This document shows positions 24,531 to 32,685 of a stretch of 64,000 nt of DNA, in pieces. Origin of the DNA: Alteromonas sp. V450 (GTDB lineage Bacteria > Pseudomonadota > Gammaproteobacteria > Enterobacterales > Alteromonadaceae); assembly GCF_001885075.1 (NCBI RefSeq), contig NZ_MODU01000004.1:1054001-1118000 (forward strand). The letters are read 5' to 3'. The notes beneath the pieces were generated by a model. That model saw nothing but the letters and a program-made list of their open reading frames with translations. It did not search any database and had not been told where the DNA came from. The translations under genes were made by a program, and so were the position numbers. Within the stretch, counting starts at the first letter, position 1; each line of letters starts with the position of its first letter.

Positions 24531-26174
24531 TTAGCAACCTATATATTTTGATAGCTCATCACGTAAATTTGTATATTTTTCCTTGTACTGTTCTTTTAGC
24601 GCCATATCGTCTATTAATTTGAAAAGCTTTTTGCATTCAGATACGAGTTTGGGCTCTGCTGCATCGGCTTTTATTGCCAACTGTAAAATACATTGCAATA
24701 AATTTAACGCCACCCCCGTATTTACGGGCGCAAAACTTTGAGCTAAAGCAAAAGACGCTTTAGCGCGCTCATAATCTTTTCGTTGATAATGTTGAATTCC
24801 TTCGCGATTGAACTGCTGGTAGCTCGATAAGTTTTTCTGAGTTCGCTTAGCTTGTCTTTTCAGCATAAACGCACTGTTTACATCTAACTCGTCAGCTTTT
24901 GTTTTTAATATAGACTCATAATGGAGTGCTTCATCATATTCGCCTAATGTGTACATTACATCAATGCTGTCTGGGATATATGCCGTGGGTATGTCGTTGG
25001 CATATTTGCTATCTAGTAGCTCTTGAGACTGACTTAAATGTCGCTTTGCATCAACAAGTTTACCATCAATAGCACTTACGCGTGCGTTCACGATTTGGCT
25101 GAATATATCGACATCAAACTCTCTGTCCATTCGCAATAAGTGGTCGTCAAATTTTCCGCGCTGTAATGCCAGTAACGCCTCTTGTTGATACTTATTTCGT
25201 TGCTTTTTATCCTCACAATGCTCCGCGACATCTAATAAACTCCGTATAATGCCACACCAATACAAACTATTTTTGTGGACGCTTTTTTTAGACAAGTCCC
25301 AAATAGCCTGACTTGAAGTAGCAGCCAGAATTAAATCGTCATTTAATCGCCCTAGTTCACATGCTTTAACATGGCGCTGTAAGGAGTATGGAGACAGTTT
25401 AATAGCTTCTTTGATTGTGGTTATTGCGGTATCGCCCGCTTCAAGCGCTTGGTAGGCTTCCGCCATAATATCGTGCGCTTCAGCACTAAAGCGGTTTTTC
25501 TTCAATACGCGTTTGGCGATATTAAGCGCGTTTTCGTATTGATGTAATTTTAAATAGGTTTTTCCTAGCGCCACCTGAGCCCAAAGCACTGGTTTTCCAT
25601 CGACATAATGCTTTAAAACATCGAATGCCTTTTTAGGTTGTTCAATTTTCCAATAGAGCTCAACCAACAGTTGTTCGCAGTAGCTTTTATAATGCGAAGG
25701 GCTGTCAATAAGCGCTTCAAGCGTATCGATAGCAGCGTTGTATGATGCTTGTTCGATATGATCAATGGCTACGTTAAGGAATTGTCGCTTTCGCCATGCC
25801 CGAATAATTCTTGATTTTAACTGTACCTGCGAGAAGGGCTTAACGAGAAAGTCGTCTGGCCTACGATCAATCGAACCAAGCACTATTGACCGCGCACTGT
25901 CTGCACTTATAAGTATAAACACGGCATGAGATGGAACAAGCCGGCGAGTGCGTAATTCTTCGACCAGTTCATATCCATTCTTGAAATCAGCACCAAGGTG
26001 TAAGTCACAAACGATAATGTCAAACTTATGTTTTTTGCAGATTGATATTGCCTGCTCAGCGGAAGATTTGGTTATCACATCTGTAGCACCCATAGAGTGC
26101 ATAAGACCTTTTAGCAGTAATAAGAAGGGCCGCTGGTCCTCTACAATCAGAACTTGTTTGCTACTAAATTGCAT
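24531..26174 (-). CDS. response regulator with TPR-like C-terminal region, second copy
   Basis: This 547-residue protein has the same plan as the one at 3454-5055: an N-terminal receiver (acidic pair Glu12-Asp13, phosphoacceptor Asp57 in IIVCDLHLG, Lys in DDFLVKPFS) and a long helical repeat region. TPR-like units are visible at ALGKTYLKLHQYENAL and AEAYQALEAGDTAI. Both proteins end with a segment of the form ALNLLQC or LNLLQC about 60-90 residues before the C-terminus. No kinase is adjacent. The output is presumably protein-protein contact. A hypothetical gene is divergent at 26309. Confidence 0.85.
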   Translation of the reverse strand: MQFSSKQVLIVEDQRPFLLLLKGLMHSMGATDVITKSSAEQAISICKKHKFDIIVCDLHLGADFKNGYELVEELRTRRLVPSHAVFILISADSARSIVLGSIDRRPDDFLVKPFSQVQLKSRIIRAWRKRQFLNVAIDHIEQASYNAAIDTLEALIDSPSHYKSYCEQLLVELYWKIEQPKKAFDVLKHYVDGKPVLWAQVALGKTYLKLHQYENALNIAKRVLKKNRFSAEAHDIMAEAYQALEAGDTAITTIKEAIKLSPYSLQRHVKACELGRLNDDLILAATSSQAIWDLSKKSVHKNSLYWCGIIRSLLDVAEHCEDKKQRNKYQQEALLALQRGKFDDHLLRMDREFDVDIFSQIVNARVSAIDGKLVDAKRHLSQSQELLDSKYANDIPTAYIPDSIDVMYTLGEYDEALHYESILKTKADELDVNSAFMLKRQAKRTQKNLSSYQQFNREGIQHYQRKDYERAKASFALAQSFAPVNTGVALNLLQCILQLAIKADAAEPKLVSECKKLFKLIDDMALKEQYKEKYTNLRDELSKYIGC

Positions 26175-26308
26175 TGCTGATCCGTGCTTTTATTTACCAT
26201 CACCCTATATCATTATCGATAAGCGTTAATAGAGCAATAATAAGCTTAAGAAAAACATTATCTTGCCGAAAACGTAGGTATGGAAAAACGTTATTACTAT
26301 CTGAATAA

Positions 26309-26791
26309 ATGTCATTAAACGCCATACAAGAAAATCAGGCGCTTGAACTTGATCCCAGTTTAGGTTGGGAAGCTAATGGTGTGTTGGCCCGCGCAACGCA
26401 GCAAGGCGCTCTATTCAATCTTTTCTTGGCTATGCATCAGCACGGGCAGGCTGAACCGACAGCGTATGAAAGTCATACGACTAACGCTCACTCGAAAACA
26501 ACACATTCAAAAAATTATTACAGGCGATCATCTACTTATGCCGAGAATGCTGATTGGCACAATATGCAGATTACATGTGAGTTGTTGCATCGTAACAGTG
26601 ATGATGCCAGATTGTTTTTGTCCATCCATCCGCCGCCTTTGTCTCAAAAAGATGACGTTCAGCGACTGCCCGACGATGTTATAAATAACTGCAGTCTTGC
26701 CGCGCAAAAGCGCATTAAAGGTCGGTTAACTAATACTATCTCAGAAGATAACACGCTACTTTTTGAACTTATCGATGAAATAAGAAGTTGA
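26309..26791 (+). CDS. small hypothetical protein, possibly VC2046/SO_2500 family
   Basis: This 160-residue protein has no confident family. An N-terminal helix (about 20-45, NGVLARATQQGALFNLFLA) is followed by a polar, His- and Thr-rich low-complexity stretch (about 50-75) and a helical C-terminus. The arrangement faintly recalls the VC2046/SO_2500 family of marine gammaproteobacteria, but this is memory-based and weak. No signal peptide is seen. It lies 84 bases upstream of trhO in the same direction and may be cotranscribed. Confidence 0.55.
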   Translation: MSLNAIQENQALELDPSLGWEANGVLARATQQGALFNLFLAMHQHGQAEPTAYESHTTNAHSKTTHSKNYYRRSSTYAENADWHNMQITCELLHRNSDDARLFLSIHPPPLSQKDDVQRLPDDVINNCSLAAQKRIKGRLTNTISEDNTLLFELIDEIRS

Positions 26792-26875
26792 GTTGTCTGT
26801 AAAGACGAGTTTTGTTATCCTTCGCGCCGCATTTTGCACTGGTCTTACGTTCCAATCAGCAAAGGTTAAAAATCT

Positions 26876-27871
26876 ATGTCAAATTATATTGTTTGTGCAA
26901 TGTATAAGTTCGTTGCGCTTGAAAACTTCAAAGAGATTCGCCAACCGCTTCTAGAAACCATGGAAGCTAATGGTATTAAAGGAACACTTCTTCTGGCTCA
27001 TGAAGGTATAAACGGAACAGTGTCTGGTACCCGCGAAGGTATCGACGCGTTACTCGCTTATTTAAACCGCGACGAGCGGATCAATCCCATTTCTTACAAA
27101 GAATCCCTTCACGATGAACAACCGTTTTACCGTACAAAGGTGAAACTGAAAAAAGAAATTGTGACGATGGGCGTAGAAGGTATCGACCCGCGCAAAACCG
27201 TAGGCACTTACGTAAAACCCAAAGACTGGAACGCACTTATTAGCGACCCAGACGTAACGGTGATTGACACGCGTAACGGCTATGAAATTGAAATTGGCAC
27301 GTTCAAACACGCTATCGACCCTAAAACAGAAACGTTTCGCGAGTTTCCTGAATACGTCGCAAAAGAACTTGACCCGTCACAAAACAAAAAAGTGGCTATG
27401 TTCTGTACAGGTGGTATTCGCTGTGAAAAGTCGACAGCTTATTTAAAGGAGCAGGGGTTCGAGGAGGTATATCACTTAGAAGGTGGCATTTTACAATACC
27501 TTGAAGATGTTCCAAAAGAAGAGTCATTGTGGGAAGGGGACTGCTTCGTATTTGATAATCGCGTAGCAGTAAACCACGATCTCGAGAAAAGTCATTACGA
27601 GCAGTGTTACGCGTGCAGGCTTCCTATTACTGAAGAAGACAAGCAAAGTGACAAGTATGAACCAGGTGTAAGTTGCCCGCATTGCTTCGGTACGCATACT
27701 GATGACCAAATTGCTCGGTTTAGAGAGCGTGAAAAACAAGTGCAACTTGCGAAAGAGAGAAACCAAGAACACGTCGGTACAGAGGCGCGTGTTGTTATGG
27801 AAAATAAGCGACAACAAAAAGCCCAAGCGCAACGAGAAAGGGCAGCCCAAGCGAAACAAAATCAAGCATAG
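26876..27871 (+). CDS. trhO: tRNA uridine(34) hydroxylase TrhO
   Basis: This 331-residue protein matches TrhO (YceA), which makes 5-hydroxyuridine at tRNA position 34, the precursor of the cmo5U/mcmo5U modifications; CmoM at 77-829 acts at the end of that pathway. An N-terminal ferredoxin-like domain contains [14 protein letters not shown]. The rhodanese domain has the active-site cysteine Cys177 in [11 protein letters not shown], and Cys183 follows. The C-terminal cysteine pairs CYAC and CPHC could bind a metal. The last 60 residues are basic and Gln/Arg-rich. Confidence 0.94.
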   Translation: MSNYIVCAMYKFVALENFKEIRQPLLETMEANGIKGTLLLAHEGINGTVSGTREGIDALLAYLNRDERINPISYKESLHDEQPFYRTKVKLKKEIVTMGVEGIDPRKTVGTYVKPKDWNALISDPDVTVIDTRNGYEIEIGTFKHAIDPKTETFREFPEYVAKELDPSQNKKVAMFCTGGIRCEKSTAYLKEQGFEEVYHLEGGILQYLEDVPKEESLWEGDCFVFDNRVAVNHDLEKSHYEQCYACRLPITEEDKQSDKYEPGVSCPHCFGTHTDDQIARFREREKQVQLAKERNQEHVGTEARVVMENKRQQKAQAQRERAAQAKQNQA

Positions 27872-27929
27872 ACACATAGTTAGAAGGACGTTACACTCTC
27901 AGTTATTGCAGTTGAATTAAGGAATGCGA

Positions 27930-28172
27930 GTGAGTACTCAACTTTCAGAAGCAAAAATCGAAGAAATCAAAAGCGACTTCAGTTTTTTTGACCGAGATGG
28001 TAATGGCCAAATTGATTTAACTGAGTTCATCGAACTGTTAACGGTTATTTCGCCTAAGACTAAAGCAAGTCACGTACAGGAAGGCTTCAAACTTATCGAT
28101 AGTAACGACGATGGTTACATCGATTTTGAAGAGTTCTTAGCGTGGTGGCAAGAGTGTTGGTGGGAATATTAA
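27930..28172 (+). CDS. EF-hand calcium-binding protein
   Basis: This small protein of about 80 residues contains two canonical EF-hands. Loop 1 is DRDGNGQIDLTE and loop 2 is DSNDDGYIDFEE, each with all expected calcium-coordinating positions. The intervening helices look like a calmodulin-type pair, and no signal peptide is present, so it is probably cytoplasmic. An ATG lies at 27924, but AAGGA is spaced better for the in-frame GTG at 27930, so that start is preferred. A strong terminator follows at 28264. Bacterial proteins of this type may buffer or sense calcium; the partner is unknown. Confidence 0.85.
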   Translation: MSTQLSEAKIEEIKSDFSFFDRDGNGQIDLTEFIELLTVISPKTKASHVQEGFKLIDSNDDGYIDFEEFLAWWQECWWEY

Positions 28173-28263
28173 TATTGCGCAGTCATATGCATTGGAATTG
28201 GTTTTCATCTTAATTCGTTTGTTAGATATGAACTAAATCAATTCCTAAAAGATCGATTTATAT

Positions 28264-28298
28264 AAAAACGAGTTCCCTACGGTACTCGTTTTTTTTTG
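28264..28298 (+). terminator. intrinsic terminator after the EF-hand gene
   Basis: AAAAACGAGT (28264-28273) pairs with ACTCGTTTTT (28284-28293) around a 10-base loop and runs into a T-tract through 28297. It is about 90 bases after the EF-hand stop. Confidence 0.88.
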
Positions 28299-28690
28299 GT
28301 TGAAATATATAATGTAGTTCAAATTATAAACGGAAATCATGTAACAATATCCAAGCCTTACTCGAATATATATTTGAAATCAAAACGCAGGCAAATTAGT
28401 ATCAATTCTTCTGTTAAGAAAAATAATACTTCCAAGACACTCTACGTCGCATACCGGTATTTTTTCCATTTTTTGAGGCTGTTCAGGACTTATATCCCGT
28501 GCTGTCTAGCTCTCGTATGTGAAATAAAATCATGCCTTTATAGATAAAAATTGTTTTTTATAGTCAGAGCAATAAATCTTGCAAAAGTATTTATTGGTTG
28601 CACGTAGCGCCATCAATAGTTTAGAGGCGATTTACAACACTAGTATTTATTTTCAACATAATATAAATCTACAAAAATTTACAAAGTTAT
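28299..28690. other. AT-rich non-coding stretch
   Basis: This is clearly more AT-rich than the flanking housekeeping genes. An 83-codon frame from 28296 begins inside the terminator and has no family resemblance, so it is not called. Nothing else was recognised before the promoter at 28694. Confidence 0.4.
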
Positions 28691-28693
28691 CAA

Positions 28694-28722
28694 TTGAATA
28701 GGTAAGGTATACCTTATATTAT
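28694..28722 (+). promoter_or_regulatory. sigma70-like promoter with a palindromic spacer
   Basis: TTGAAT (28694-28699) and TATTAT (28717-28722) are separated by 17 bases. The spacer contains the perfect 14-base palindrome TAAGGTATACCTTA (28703-28716). The lipoprotein gene starts 61 bases downstream. The palindrome is likely to bind a dimeric repressor or activator; its identity is unknown. Confidence 0.6.
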
Positions 28723-28783
28723 CTGCGCCCTTATTTGTCGCTCAATTAAGTATTGAAATAAAGAAAAATATACAGGACGCAAA

Positions 28784-30082
28784 ATGAGAAAAGCCTTAAT
28801 TACTGCATTTTTATCAACATTAGTATTTGGATGCAGTTCTACGAGCCCCGACGTTGAAAAAAACTCACCCAATACAACCAAGAATTACGTGATAACTGAT
28901 GCAGGAAATTCTGACTATAGTTATATTAACTGGCCCTCTTTAAGTAATAATTTTTCAATATCGTATACCCATGGCTATGGTACGCAAGACGCTTTAGCGG
29001 CTTTAAATAATACAAGTAATGATGTTTATCTAATTAGCCTAGATAAAAATGGTGGTAAGTGGCAGGCGAGTATTGGACCTGGTGGCGAAGAGGAGGTTGC
29101 TGTAAACGTTAAAACCGGGCGAATAACTATCTTAGCGAGGGCGAAGGAGTACTCAGAGTTAGGTCGTGGGTCAAATGATATTACGGATACTTTTAAAAGT
29201 AGCTGGGTATTTCAATGTAAAAAGTCTGCTTTAAACCTGTTCAATAGCGGCGAAAAAAGAAATATTTGTGACTCTGAATTTTCTAAAGTTTATCTAAATT
29301 ACAACCCGCGAGAGGCTGTTACTGAGGTGTTTACCTCTGGCGCACAAGCTATTATTTTAACAAAATTGTATAAAGCAAAATTAGATAAAGACGCATTGAA
29401 AGCAGCGTTAGAGCAATCGCAAGCTTATAGCTATTTAATTAATAAGTTGTCAAAGGAAAGATACGACGAATTTGAAAGAGACTTCAAAAGAACACAGGTA
29501 ATAGCGAAATATTCTGTGGATTTTGTAAAAAAATACGGAAATGTGAAAGGCCTACTTAATCATGAATTTCTAGTCGAAGCGCGTGAAAATGCAAGAATTG
29601 TTGAATTAACGACAACCAATAGCATCTACGGTTTAAAGCGAGCCATAGCTAAATATGGTGAAGTGTCTGATACTGCGTTGGAAGTTGCTAAAACCAGGCT
29701 TGCCGCTTTAACCGAAGAACAATTACTTGCGCAGAAGAAACAAGCTGAAGAAGCACGGCTAGCTGAATTGAAAAAACAAAGAGAAGAAGAAAAGGAGCGT
29801 AAGAAAAAACAGCTGGCTGAATTGAAAAAACAAAGAGAAGAAGAAAAAGAGCGTAAGAAAAGGCAGCTAGCTTTAAAAACATGGCGACAGGGGGTAGAAG
29901 TTGGCGATAACACGTTCTGCGGCCGAATTATTGAAAAAAATAGTAACTCAACGATGTTTAAACTAGCCTTAAATATAAAGTTACCAGGGTTTGACTCGAC
30001 AATGTGGTTGCACAGAAGTGAACTGTATAGCCCGAACATTGGATGTCGAAATGTAAACGGTAAGCTTTCTCCCATATTTTAG
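28784..30082 (+). CDS. unrecognised lipoprotein with charged repeat region
   Basis: This 432-residue protein has a short signal peptide with lipobox VFGC (cysteine at about residue 17), so it is probably anchored to a membrane. I do not recognise the family. The middle (about 60-240) is a mixed domain with GGKWQASIGPGGEEEVAVN. From about 305-365 it is a very basic/acidic helix rich in KKQREEEKERKK, including an exact-frame duplicated 18-residue unit. A C-terminal domain from about 366 has two cysteines and looks SH3-like or beta-rich, which is a guess. AGGA precedes the ATG. Its AT-rich coding sequence suggests transfer. Confidence 0.7.
   Translation: MRKALITAFLSTLVFGCSSTSPDVEKNSPNTTKNYVITDAGNSDYSYINWPSLSNNFSISYTHGYGTQDALAALNNTSNDVYLISLDKNGGKWQASIGPGGEEEVAVNVKTGRITILARAKEYSELGRGSNDITDTFKSSWVFQCKKSALNLFNSGEKRNICDSEFSKVYLNYNPREAVTEVFTSGAQAIILTKLYKAKLDKDALKAALEQSQAYSYLINKLSKERYDEFERDFKRTQVIAKYSVDFVKKYGNVKGLLNHEFLVEARENARIVELTTTNSIYGLKRAIAKYGEVSDTALEVAKTRLAALTEEQLLAQKKQAEEARLAELKKQREEEKERKKKQLAELKKQREEEKERKKRQLALKTWRQGVEVGDNTFCGRIIEKNSNSTMFKLALNIKLPGFDSTMWLHRSELYSPNIGCRNVNGKLSPIF
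29762..29869 (+). repeat. 54-bp tandem duplication inside the lipoprotein gene
   Basis: Two adjacent 54-base units (29762-29815 and 29816-29869) encode AELKKQREEEKERKKKQL and AELKKQREEEKERKKRQL. They differ at only a few bases, so the duplication is recent or homogenised. It lengthens a charged coiled coil without breaking the frame. Confidence 0.85.
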
Positions 30083-30340
30083 GCAAAGCAGCCAATAAAA
30101 ATATCCATTGCGGTTTGTGTTAAGGCTAACCAAACCGCTCACAAACTCGTAGATTCCGTATAACGTGAGTAAGTTTTGACTAGTGCTAACATATGTAATG
30201 TTTTTTGACGCATAACTTGACGTAGTCCTGTTGTTTAAAACCATGCGTTGTACGCTGAATATGGCTAACGCAGCGCCCTCAATACCTAATAACTGAGGGA
30301 TAAAAGGTAATATCAGTAAGCTACCAATCAGCGCTATAAG
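30083..30340 (-). pseudogene. possible remnant of a membrane-transporter gene
   Basis: The minus-strand frame through the gap between two converging genes encodes a hydrophobic stretch reading LIALIGSLLILPFIPQLLG then IEGAALAIF. GIEGAALA after a hydrophobic helix is typical of Wzx/MATE-type flippases. There is no credible start or full-length domain. This could equally be a chance open frame. Confidence 0.2.
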
Positions 30341-30869
30341 CCTCGTTCGCTTTTGAGGCCTCGACCTCGAGCGGTGCTTTATCGTAGCCGTAATGTGCCA
30401 TGTCAAAGAAATGCTGGGTGACAATTTTATCTAAACTGGATCTTTCTATTTGAAGAACATGCACCAACTCATGGGCAAGTTTAGGTCTAGTGAGCACAAA
30501 ATCTTTCCGAGCATAAATAGAATAGCCAAAAACTTGTGCGTTATTTATTATGCCTTCTCCAATTAATCCAACGGCCTCGCCGAAAAATTTAAGTGCAACG
30601 TTTTCGTAAGGATAGGGCACTTCATCTACATAGACAATTCTTACTTTTTCAGGGTTGTTAATCCCTATTTCAACTGCTAGCGCTAGCTCTTTTTGATTTA
30701 ACGGTTTGCCTATTTCCAAGCCGCTCTTATCTGTTTTATATGCCCAGTCTATATATTGTGGCAATAAAACACTCGCTACAATTTTTTCATAAGAAAAAGT
30801 CACAACAGCTATTAATAAAATTAACGCTAACAATACAAACTTTAGAATTTTCATGTAGTAAAAGTCCAT
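30321..30869 (-). CDS. membrane-anchored HELVH-motif protein
   Basis: This 177-182 residue protein has one N-terminal transmembrane or uncleaved signal segment (about 8-27) and an extracytoplasmic domain. It contains the metallopeptidase-like motif HELVHVLQ with a downstream glutamate in PLEVEASKANE, consistent with an HExxH...E zinc site of the gluzincin kind, but the catalytic position reads HELVH and the rest is not a recognised peptidase. An in-frame ATG at 30854 (MKILKF) is an alternative start; neither has a strong ribosome-binding site. It belongs to the AT-rich accessory patch. Confidence 0.65.
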   Translation of the reverse strand: MDFYYMKILKFVLLALILLIAVVTFSYEKIVASVLLPQYIDWAYKTDKSGLEIGKPLNQKELALAVEIGINNPEKVRIVYVDEVPYPYENVALKFFGEAVGLIGEGIINNAQVFGYSIYARKDFVLTRPKLAHELVHVLQIERSSLDKIVTQHFFDMAHYGYDKAPLEVEASKANEAYSADW

Positions 30870-31133
30870 TTTAAACAGATAGTGTGCACCGAATGGACAA
30901 GCGTATTATTGAGAATTTATAGAACGTGTACGCATTATAGTTATCATCTATTCGGACTGTTATTTCAAACGACTAGGCGCTATATGCGTAGTAGAGCATA
31001 TGGAAATGTATTGTTCTATTCTAGGGATGTAAGAAAATGTAATTAGGAACTAGATGGAGTGTTTAATACCGCTAATTGCTAGTCAATGGTTATTATCAAT
31101 CAGCGGTTATTCAGTTTACTATTGAGGAGTATT

Positions 31134-32462
31134 CTAATCGTCATTGTCGTCTAGCGGTACGTTTCTTGGTTTACGTTTTACAGGGACCATACCAATATCT
31201 TCGCCAGACATGGTATCAACGCGCTTTTTGGTGCCTGATTTTGCTGGGGTCGTTACGCGCTTTTTACCATGTTGCGAATGTGCTCGCTTCACTACTTTTT
31301 TCTTTGCCGTAAAACCTTTGAACGATGCTGAGAATTCTTCATGAGGCAAACACTCCAATGCATATTGAAGGTGATTTTTAAGCCCTTCAAAGCTGTTCCA
31401 ATCTCGTGGGCCAATTAAAGAGAAGGCTTCACCCTTTTGACCTGCGCGGCCAGTGCGGCCAATGCGATGAATATATTCGTCAGCATTTTTAGGAAGGTCA
31501 AAATTAACCACTACACCTACTTTTGATAAATCAAGCCCCCGAGAAGCTAGGTCTGTGGTAACAAGAATACTGTGTTGCCCACGGGCAAATGCGCTCATTA
31601 CAGCAGCACGCTGATTCTGAAGCATATCTCCTCGAAGCGCGATGGCTTCAAGATTATGTTCATTTAGCAAGGTGGCAATTCTATCGGTATCTTCACGGGT
31701 AGCGGTGAAAACAATCGCTTGGTTGAAAGTGCGATTGGCAAGTTCGTACTGTAGTATTTTATCTTTGTTATCAAGGTTGTCTGCGAAGAAACATTGCTGA
31801 ACTATGTCGCCATGTTCCGCCGTTGAGTCACCTACCGCTATACGTACAGCGCCCTTGGTTAAGTGTGCAGTCATGTGCTTAAGCTCAATATTATCGAGCG
31901 TAGCGGAGAACAACATAGTCTGGCGCTTTCTGTGATCAGCATAGTCATTTATCATTTTCAGCTGAGCAGAAAAGCCTAAATCTAACATGCGGTCGGCTTC
32001 ATCAAAGATAAGCAACTCGAGGCCGTTCAAATACACACTTTTATCTAAAAGGTGGTCTGCAACGCGTCCGGCTGTGCCTACAATAATATGAGGGTTACGG
32101 CGAAGCGCTTTTACTTGGTCGTTATAGTTTTCGCCACCGACAATAAGTGAGCACGTTAGGTTTAGACCTGTGCACATGGACTTAGCTTCAATAAACACTT
32201 GCTTAGCTAATTCTCTGGTTGGCGCTAGAATGAGCGCCCGGGGGTCTTGTCTGCTAAGCGCTTTTTGCGACATAAGTCGATTAATTGCTGGGACTAAAAA
32301 GGCGAATGTTTTACCTGAGCCTGTTTTTGATGACGCAATAATATCCTTGCCTTGTATAGCGGGAAGCATTGTGCGCTCTTGAATTTCAGTCAGCTTGACA
32401 ATATTTTTCGTCTCAAGCTTTGAAATTATTTTGTGGTGAACAGGTAAATCGGTAACTAGCAA
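31134..32462 (-). CDS. DEAD-box RNA helicase
   Basis: This 442-residue helicase carries all core motifs: I SSKTGSGKT, Ia PTRELA, II DEAD, III SAT, V ATDLASRG-like (TTDLASRGLDL) and VI HRIGRTGRAG. The C-terminal 70 residues are basic (KKKVVKRAHSQHGKKR), which would help RNA binding. The Q motif is partly present (TEIQ), but the usual upstream aromatic residue is missing because translation seems to start at TTG 32460-32462; an in-frame stop lies a few codons upstream. It probably acts in ribosome assembly or mRNA decay, like RhlE/SrmB-type enzymes; the subtype is not certain. Confidence 0.9.
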   Translation of the reverse strand: MLVTDLPVHHKIISKLETKNIVKLTEIQERTMLPAIQGKDIIASSKTGSGKTFAFLVPAINRLMSQKALSRQDPRALILAPTRELAKQVFIEAKSMCTGLNLTCSLIVGGENYNDQVKALRRNPHIIVGTAGRVADHLLDKSVYLNGLELLIFDEADRMLDLGFSAQLKMINDYADHRKRQTMLFSATLDNIELKHMTAHLTKGAVRIAVGDSTAEHGDIVQQCFFADNLDNKDKILQYELANRTFNQAIVFTATREDTDRIATLLNEHNLEAIALRGDMLQNQRAAVMSAFARGQHSILVTTDLASRGLDLSKVGVVVNFDLPKNADEYIHRIGRTGRAGQKGEAFSLIGPRDWNSFEGLKNHLQYALECLPHEEFSASFKGFTAKKKVVKRAHSQHGKKRVTTPAKSGTKKRVDTMSGEDIGMVPVKRKPRNVPLDDNDD

Positions 32463-32611
32463 GAAGGTATAGCCTTTTTAAAACAAAATTCCCGCGCATT
32501 ATCCCTCAATGCAACGCGTAATGAAAGGCTTATTGCTTAGTATTCTTAGGCTTTGGGGGGGTGAAATAGATGAGGAAACAAAGGTGTGGGATAAAGGTAA
32601 ATTGAATGCCA

Positions 32612-32661
32612 ATAGAAAAAATGGCGCTTATCAACAACGTGTAAGAAATGTTGATAAGCGC
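32612..32661 (-). terminator. intrinsic terminator of the CoA-transferase operon
   Basis: GCGCTTATCAACA (32624-32636) and TGTTGATAAGCGC (32649-32661) form a perfect 13-base stem. On the minus strand it is followed by CATTTTTTC. It is 25 bases beyond the scoB stop. Confidence 0.85.
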
Positions 32662-32685
32662 GATAATTCAAGAAAAGCTTAAAGA

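Noticed and set aside
28296..28547. 83-codon reading frame on the plus strand
   Set aside because: It begins inside the EF-hand terminator, has no ribosome-binding site and resembles no protein family; the AT-rich sequence makes such frames likely by chance.
29626..30075. 149-codon reading frame opposite the lipoprotein gene
   Set aside because: It consists of the antisense of the KKQREEEKERKK repeats (Phe/Leu/Ser-rich) and is a by-product of that composition.
32521..32682. 53-codon reading frame on the plus strand (starts MKGLLLSILRLW)
   Set aside because: It runs through the inverted repeat that terminates the CoA-transferase operon and has no ribosome-binding site or family resemblance.
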